A DNA stretch of 8,404 bases from Anaerolineae bacterium (GTDB lineage: Bacteria > Chloroflexota > Anaerolineae > Anaerolineales > Villigracilaceae): the NCBI GenBank assembly GCA_003484265.1, contig DNDO01000125.1:1-8404 (forward strand). Reading direction: 5' to 3'. Positions within the stretch are counted from its first letter, which is position 1. The number at the start of each line of letters is the position of its first letter. Below are positions 4,655-8,404 of the stretch, piece after piece. The translations under genes were made by a program, and so were the position numbers. The notes under the pieces are model-generated. The model made no database searches, was not told the origin of the DNA, and was given only the letters and a program-made list of their open reading frames with translations.

Positions 4655-7276
4655 ATGTCGTACAAACAATATATGTTCAAAGTAGTTATTTCCGCCTTAT
4701 TGATCGCCAGCATCGTTCTCGTCAATACATCCGTGGCATTCGCGGATGAAGGTGTGACACCCGATTCCACACCGACCCCAGAACCGACTGAGGAAACCGG
4801 GGTTACTGAGACTCCAGAATTGACCCAAACGCCAGATGTTACGGTCATGGAAGGCTCGGAATCCACCCCGGAAGTTGAAGCAACTCCATCGGAGGATGAG
4901 CAGGTTCCGGCTGAAGATGATACGTCTGATCTTCCCCTGTTCGAACAGCTCCCTGATGATACAGAAATTGTCGTCCTCGATGGAAACGGGGAACCAATTC
5001 CATTGGTAACACAAGAAGCACTGGATATCATTCTGGATACTGACCCGATGTGGTGCCCGGCAGGCGTGTTACCAGGGGGCGTTGGTTGTTCAATAAACTT
5101 CGCTACAATCAGCGCTTTGCTCACCAGCATGCGCAACTCCACCGGCAGTTACACACAGGATGGGATCATCTATTTCACTGCCAACCCGGGCGCTTCTTTC
5201 TCTCTTACAACTGCCGGCTCAAGTCTTGGAACCGGTGACTTCAATACCCTCAATGATTTCAATCTTACATTGCAGGGTGGTTGGAACGGACTGAACGGCG
5301 GAAGCGCGACGTTTACCGGCACAACCAATTTTGGAAGCAATACCCTGACGATTGGCACCTCTTCCAATCCGTGGGTCGGAAATATCACGGTCAATAATTT
5401 CAGTTTCAACAATGTTACGAGCAACAATGCGATCACCATCTACACAACCAGCGGTGATATTACACTCAATAACGTGGATGTAGGCCAGCAAGGCGGCACG
5501 GACTATACTGCCTATCTTGACTCGCAATCCGGTGATATTACCGTACAGAACGGAAGCTCATTTGACGGAAATAACAGCGGCGCAAATCAAAACCGGGGAT
5601 TCCATGCTGAAACCAATTCCGGTGCGATCACGATCTCAGATACCACGTTCTCCGATGCGCATGGCTGCTTGTTTGTATTCTTCGGATCCTGCTTTTTGGA
5701 TTGGGCTACCAATTACAACGGCGCAACATTAAACGCGCCTACAGTCACACTTACGAACGTAGTGAGTAACAACAACGATCTTTCAGGTATCTCGATCTCC
5801 AACGCCAATTCGATATGGTTGAATAATGTAGTGTCCACGAATAACGGCACAATCATTGTAGGGCCAGGTGTGCTCGTAAACGGAACCGGATCAACAGTGG
5901 TCAACGTTAATGGCGGTACATTCTCCAACAACGATTCCTTTGGTGTGTACGTTACCGGGAGCGTGATCAGCGTTATATCGCCTGCAACTTGCACTGGAAA
6001 TCTCTTTACCGGATTTGATAATTGCTACAATATTGCCCCGTTGGACGTTACGCCTCCGGTATTGAATTTGCCAGCGGATATTACAACCGAAGCAACTGGT
6101 CCTTCTGGTGCAACGGTAACATACTCCGCTTCTGCGACTGACCTTGTTGATGGTCCTGTCGCAGTAACGTGTTCCCCCTCCTCAGGAAGCATCTTCCCGA
6201 TAGGGACGACAACCGTCAATTGTTCCGCGGCTGATTCAAGCGGCAACACTGCCAATGGAAACTTTAGCGTTACAGTGCAGGATACGACACCGCCGACTCT
6301 CACCCTTCCTGCAGATATAACAACAGAGGCAACTGGTCCTTCGGGTGCAATAGTATCCTATTCCGCTTCAGCATCGGACATCGTAGATGGGTCTGTTCCA
6401 GTGATTTGTATACCAGCCTCGGGAGGCACCTTCCCTATTGCATCAACAACAGTCAACTGCTCAGCGACCGACACACAAGGCAATTCTGCCAATGGAAGCT
6501 TCAGCGTGATTGTGCAGGATACGACCCCGCCGGTGATCAGCCCGCAGGCTGATATATTCATAATTTCCCATCACCATTTCGGAGTTACCCTTTCTTACAC
6601 TGCTCCAGGCACCAATGACGCTGTTGATGGCGCAGGCATCGCTACCTGTATTCCATCCTCAGGAAGCATTTTCCCGATTGGCAACACGATTGTCACATGC
6701 ACAGCGACAGACTCTCATGGCAATACAGCAGTTCCGGTTATGTTCTTGGTCATGGTAGACTTCGTACCACAAACCACACAAACCAGTTCTGGCGGGTTCA
6801 TCATTACCGTCACAGGTGGCGAGCTTATCGATCTGGACTGCTCAACAGTTGTCAACGCCTTTGGAATTCAGGTTGCTTATCACAACCTGTGCGATTACCA
6901 ATCCGTGATCACGGATATGGAGGCAAATACACTCCCTGCAGAACTGCCTATAGGCTCGACATTCGTTGACGCACTGAATATCGCAGTATTGTTCGAAGGA
7001 GCTATTGTCGAAGAATTACCGCTCGGCACTGGCGTGCAATTGGACTTCCCTGTGGCGGTAAATACACAGGATCAATATGCCGTACTCCTATGGGACAATG
7101 AGAATAAAGAGTGGCTAAACGTCACCAAGGTCATGAACGACAGCGATATAGCTACAACCCTCTCCAAGGACTCAAATGATGAACTGTATCAGATCGCGCC
7201 GACCGCAACGTCCAGCGATTTATACAGAATCCTGACCACTGAAAAGACCGGGACTTTCGTGATCGTCAAGAAGTAA
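4655..7276 (+). CDS. Secreted beta-helix protein with three HYR domains
   Basis: 873-residue exported protein, probably an adhesin or structural surface protein; no enzyme motif was recognised. The signal peptide has K4/K9, a hydrophobic core (10-23) and a likely cut after A28-F-A30. Residues 31-110 are a Thr/Pro/Glu-rich acidic stalk. W133-C134-PAG...GGVGC145 opens a right-handed parallel beta-helix-like region (about 145-460) full of short N/T/S/V-rich strand repeats such as ITLNNV and VTLTNVVSNN. Three HYR (hyalin, Ig-like) domains follow at 466-544, 545-623 and 624-702, each starting TPP and carrying a Cys pair around 'FPIG.T.V.C'. The third is most divergent. The C-terminal part (703-873) is beta-rich and ends TGTFVIVKK, with no LPxTG, hydrophobic anchor or recognisable sorting signal, so attachment to the cell is unexplained. 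A terminator-like hairpin follows within 10 bp. Confidence 0.9.
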   Translation: MSYKQYMFKVVISALLIASIVLVNTSVAFADEGVTPDSTPTPEPTEETGVTETPELTQTPDVTVMEGSESTPEVEATPSEDEQVPAEDDTSDLPLFEQLPDDTEIVVLDGNGEPIPLVTQEALDIILDTDPMWCPAGVLPGGVGCSINFATISALLTSMRNSTGSYTQDGIIYFTANPGASFSLTTAGSSLGTGDFNTLNDFNLTLQGGWNGLNGGSATFTGTTNFGSNTLTIGTSSNPWVGNITVNNFSFNNVTSNNAITIYTTSGDITLNNVDVGQQGGTDYTAYLDSQSGDITVQNGSSFDGNNSGANQNRGFHAETNSGAITISDTTFSDAHGCLFVFFGSCFLDWATNYNGATLNAPTVTLTNVVSNNNDLSGISISNANSIWLNNVVSTNNGTIIVGPGVLVNGTGSTVVNVNGGTFSNNDSFGVYVTGSVISVISPATCTGNLFTGFDNCYNIAPLDVTPPVLNLPADITTEATGPSGATVTYSASATDLVDGPVAVTCSPSSGSIFPIGTTTVNCSAADSSGNTANGNFSVTVQDTTPPTLTLPADITTEATGPSGAIVSYSASASDIVDGSVPVICIPASGGTFPIASTTVNCSATDTQGNSANGSFSVIVQDTTPPVISPQADIFIISHHHFGVTLSYTAPGTNDAVDGAGIATCIPSSGSIFPIGNTIVTCTATDSHGNTAVPVMFLVMVDFVPQTTQTSSGGFIITVTGGELIDLDCSTVVNAFGIQVAYHNLCDYQSVITDMEANTLPAELPIGSTFVDALNIAVLFEGAIVEELPLGTGVQLDFPVAVNTQDQYAVLLWDNENKEWLNVTKVMNDSDIATTLSKDSNDELYQIAPTATSSDLYRILTTEKTGTFVIVKK
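6050..6760 (+). repeat. Three tandem 237-bp HYR-encoding repeats
   Basis: Units at 6050-6286, 6287-6523 and 6524-6760 have identical length (79 codons). Units 1 and 2 still share exact DNA blocks such as GCAACTGGTCCTTC and GTGCAGGATACGAC, which suggests a fairly recent duplication. Unit 3 is similar mainly at protein level (SSGSIFPIG, ATDSHGNTA). Confidence 0.85.
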
Positions 7277-7285
7277 AAAGCGCAG

Positions 7286-7334
7286 TGAATCAAAAGGAGA
7301 GGAGGTAGAAATTACCGCCTCTCCTTTTGATTCA
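7286..7334. terminator. Bidirectional rho-independent terminator-like hairpin
   Basis: Bases 7286-7302 pair without error with 7318-7334 (17 bp). After one A-G mismatch, four further pairs close a 5-nt loop (GAAAT, 7308-7312). The GC-rich core GGAGAGG/CCTCTCC is flanked by AAAA (7292-7295) and TTTT (7325-7328), the usual layout of a terminator working on both strands. It lies 9 bp after the HYR gene stop. It ends only 10 bases before the GNAT ATG, leaving no room for a promoter between them. Confidence 0.75.
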
Positions 7335-7344
7335 GGAAACAGAT

Positions 7345-7833
7345 ATGATCCAGATCCGTCCGATTGAGTATCACGAAATAAATGAAGCAAAGCTTGTTAT
7401 CTTCACCGTAGCCTATAAAGTGTTCAAAGAGGCGGGCACGCTCGAAGAGTCCATCGCAAAGTATTCGGCGCAGGGGAAGTTAAATGAGATGGACGACGTG
7501 CGGAAAAATTATTTCGACAACGGTGGGACATTTCTTGTAACTGTCAAAGACAACGTCATCATCGGGACAGGCGCCATCCGTTATCTGGAAGCAGGTGTTT
7601 GCGAACTGAAAAGAATGTGGCTGTTAACAGAGTATCATGGTCAGGGGCTTGGCTATCGCATGATGCAGAAGTTGTTTTCCGTTGCCCGCGAAAAAGGATA
7701 TGAGTTTATGCGGTTGGAGACTGACAGGGTTGTTCAATATCAAGCGGTCCATTTTTATATGAGGCAGGGCTTTTATAAGATTCATCCTTATGGTGATGAC
7801 CCTGATGGTATGGCAATGGAAGTACGCTTATAA
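7345..7833 (+). CDS. GNAT-family N-acetyltransferase
   Basis: 162-residue cytoplasmic acetyltransferase that would transfer the acetyl group of acetyl-CoA to an unknown amine. Strands FLVTVKDNVIIGTGAIRYL (about 63-81) and CELKRMWLL (86-94) lead into the acetyl-CoA pyrophosphate loop H98-G-Q-G-L-G103, followed by the helix YRMMQKLFSVAREKG. AVHFYMRQGFYKI (134-146) is the typical end motif. Length is normal. I chose the ATG at 7345 because AGGA (7334-7337) lies 7 bases before it. A TTG six codons upstream (7327) is in frame but sits inside the hairpin arm and has no ribosome binding site. The gene converges on the prenyltransferase gene with a 7-bp gap. The preceding terminator leaves its transcription unexplained. 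Confidence 0.88.
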   Translation: MIQIRPIEYHEINEAKLVIFTVAYKVFKEAGTLEESIAKYSAQGKLNEMDDVRKNYFDNGGTFLVTVKDNVIIGTGAIRYLEAGVCELKRMWLLTEYHGQGLGYRMMQKLFSVAREKGYEFMRLETDRVVQYQAVHFYMRQGFYKIHPYGDDPDGMAMEVRL

Positions 7834-7840
7834 ACCATAA

Positions 7841-8404
7841 TCAAGACCCGGCAAGCACCCAGGCATAGGTCTGCAGCGGCAGCAGCACCAACATGGCGAG
7901 GACAGTCGGAAACGGCGACAATATTCGAGTATATCGACTTGCCGCCCATGCAACAATTGGGATAGCAGGAATACTACTCAGTACGACCTCCGTTGGAAGT
8001 GCCCAGCCGATCAGAAACGGTTGTATTCCAAAACCCAGGAGCGCTGCAATGTAATACATCCGCCGCAAATGTCTTCGATTCAGCCGTGCAGATAAAGTCC
8101 ATTTTCCAACACTTCGATCAGCTTCCCTATCCGCCCAATTTGTTGAAAGTATCAATATGAAGATCAATAAAGCGAAAGGAAAACATCCAATAACAATTTT
8201 CCAATCGAATGTCCCGGTTTGGACGGAAAAGCCATATAGCGGTAATAATATTCCAATGAGCGAAGCGTTGACCACTTCGCTCCAGCCCCGCCATGCCAGT
8301 TTGAACGGTGGAAGGGAATACGCCAGCCCTGCGAAAGTTCCTACTCCCCAGATCACCACTGTGTTGAAATTTATCAACTCCCGCAATAATACATGGACCG
8401 CCAG
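7841..8404 (-). CDS. UbiA-family prenyltransferase (C-terminal part, cut by window edge)
   Basis: Integral membrane enzyme that transfers a polyprenyl chain to an aromatic or related acceptor, as in quinone, heme or archaeal-type lipid pathways; the exact acceptor cannot be told. 187 codons are visible and the frame stays open to the edge at 8404, so about the N-terminal third, including the first Asp-rich motif, is missing (family members are about 290-300 residues). Visible residues show YSLPPFKLAWRGWSE (about 29-43), then the second Asp-rich motif NWAD92-READ96 followed by SVGKWTLSARL, which binds diphosphate-magnesium in this family. Several hydrophobic membrane segments flank it. Both visible motifs look intact. 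A TTG at 8384-8386 could be mistaken for a start, but the family match continues upstream. The 3' end lies 7 bp from the convergent GNAT gene. Confidence 0.85.
   Translation of the reverse strand: MAVHVLLRELINFNTVVIWGVGTFAGLAYSLPPFKLAWRGWSEVVNASLIGILLPLYGFSVQTGTFDWKIVIGCFPFALLIFILILSTNWADREADRSVGKWTLSARLNRRHLRRMYYIAALLGFGIQPFLIGWALPTEVVLSSIPAIPIVAWAASRYTRILSPFPTVLAMLVLLPLQTYAWVLAGS

Noticed and set aside
4624..5142. Minus-strand 172-residue ORF rich in Ser/Val/Gly
   Set aside because: It is the antisense shadow of the low-complexity T/P/E-rich stalk of the HYR protein.
7327..7344. TTG start extending the GNAT protein by six residues
   Set aside because: The TTG lies inside the terminator stem without a Shine-Dalgarno; ATG 7345 has AGGA at good spacing and gives a normal GNAT N-terminus (MIQIRP).
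1089..8404. Phage, transposon or defence island
   Set aside because: No integrase, transposase, terminal repeats, nuclease/toxin pair or CRISPR-like repeats were seen; the FHA/kinase pair is the only system-like arrangement.

Overview
The window reads as bacterial chromosome, most likely Chloroflexota of the Anaerolineae type. That is inferred from gene content: a Hanks-type Ser/Thr kinase with a secreted sensor beginning 'DDFSD..SGW', a tandem-FHA protein, and a long beta-helix/HYR surface protein with a T/P/E-rich stalk. No rRNA, tRNA, CRISPR array or insertion sequence was seen.

Left part (1-1088). After a possible acetyltransferase remnant at the edge comes the main find. Two apparently separate short reading frames (194-439 and 485-769) are in the same frame and separated only by one UGA at 437-439. 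That UGA falls exactly where the AhpD/carboxymuconolactone-decarboxylase-like family has the second cysteine of its CxxC redox centre, giving C79-H-Y-U82-xxx-H86. A 7-bp hairpin with a 6-nt loop lies 17 nt downstream, placed as expected for a bacterial SECIS element. I therefore annotate one 191-residue selenoprotein, not two fragments. Its stop codon overlaps the start of a small stand-alone Smr-domain protein (TAATG).

Middle part (1089-4522). A transmembrane Ser/Thr kinase (cytoplasmic kinase, one membrane helix, extracytoplasmic beta-sandwich-like sensor) is followed after 35 bp by a protein with two FHA domains fused to an LCAT-like alpha/beta hydrolase with a visible Ser/Asp/His triad. 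FHA domains bind phosphothreonine peptides, so the pair suggests a kinase-controlled lipase or acyltransferase module. The kinase has an extended -10 promoter so close to its ATG that the mRNA would be almost leaderless.

Right part (4655-8404). A secreted 873-residue protein has a signal peptide, T/P/E-rich stalk, beta-helix, three HYR repeats of exactly 79 residues and a C-terminal beta-rich domain. It ends in a strong bidirectional terminator-like hairpin. A GNAT acetyltransferase begins only 10 bp after that hairpin. It converges, with a 7-bp gap, on a minus-strand UbiA-family prenyltransferase cut by the window edge. Whether the secreted protein belongs to the kinase/FHA-hydrolase module is conjecture; it has its own ribosome binding site and a possible promoter.
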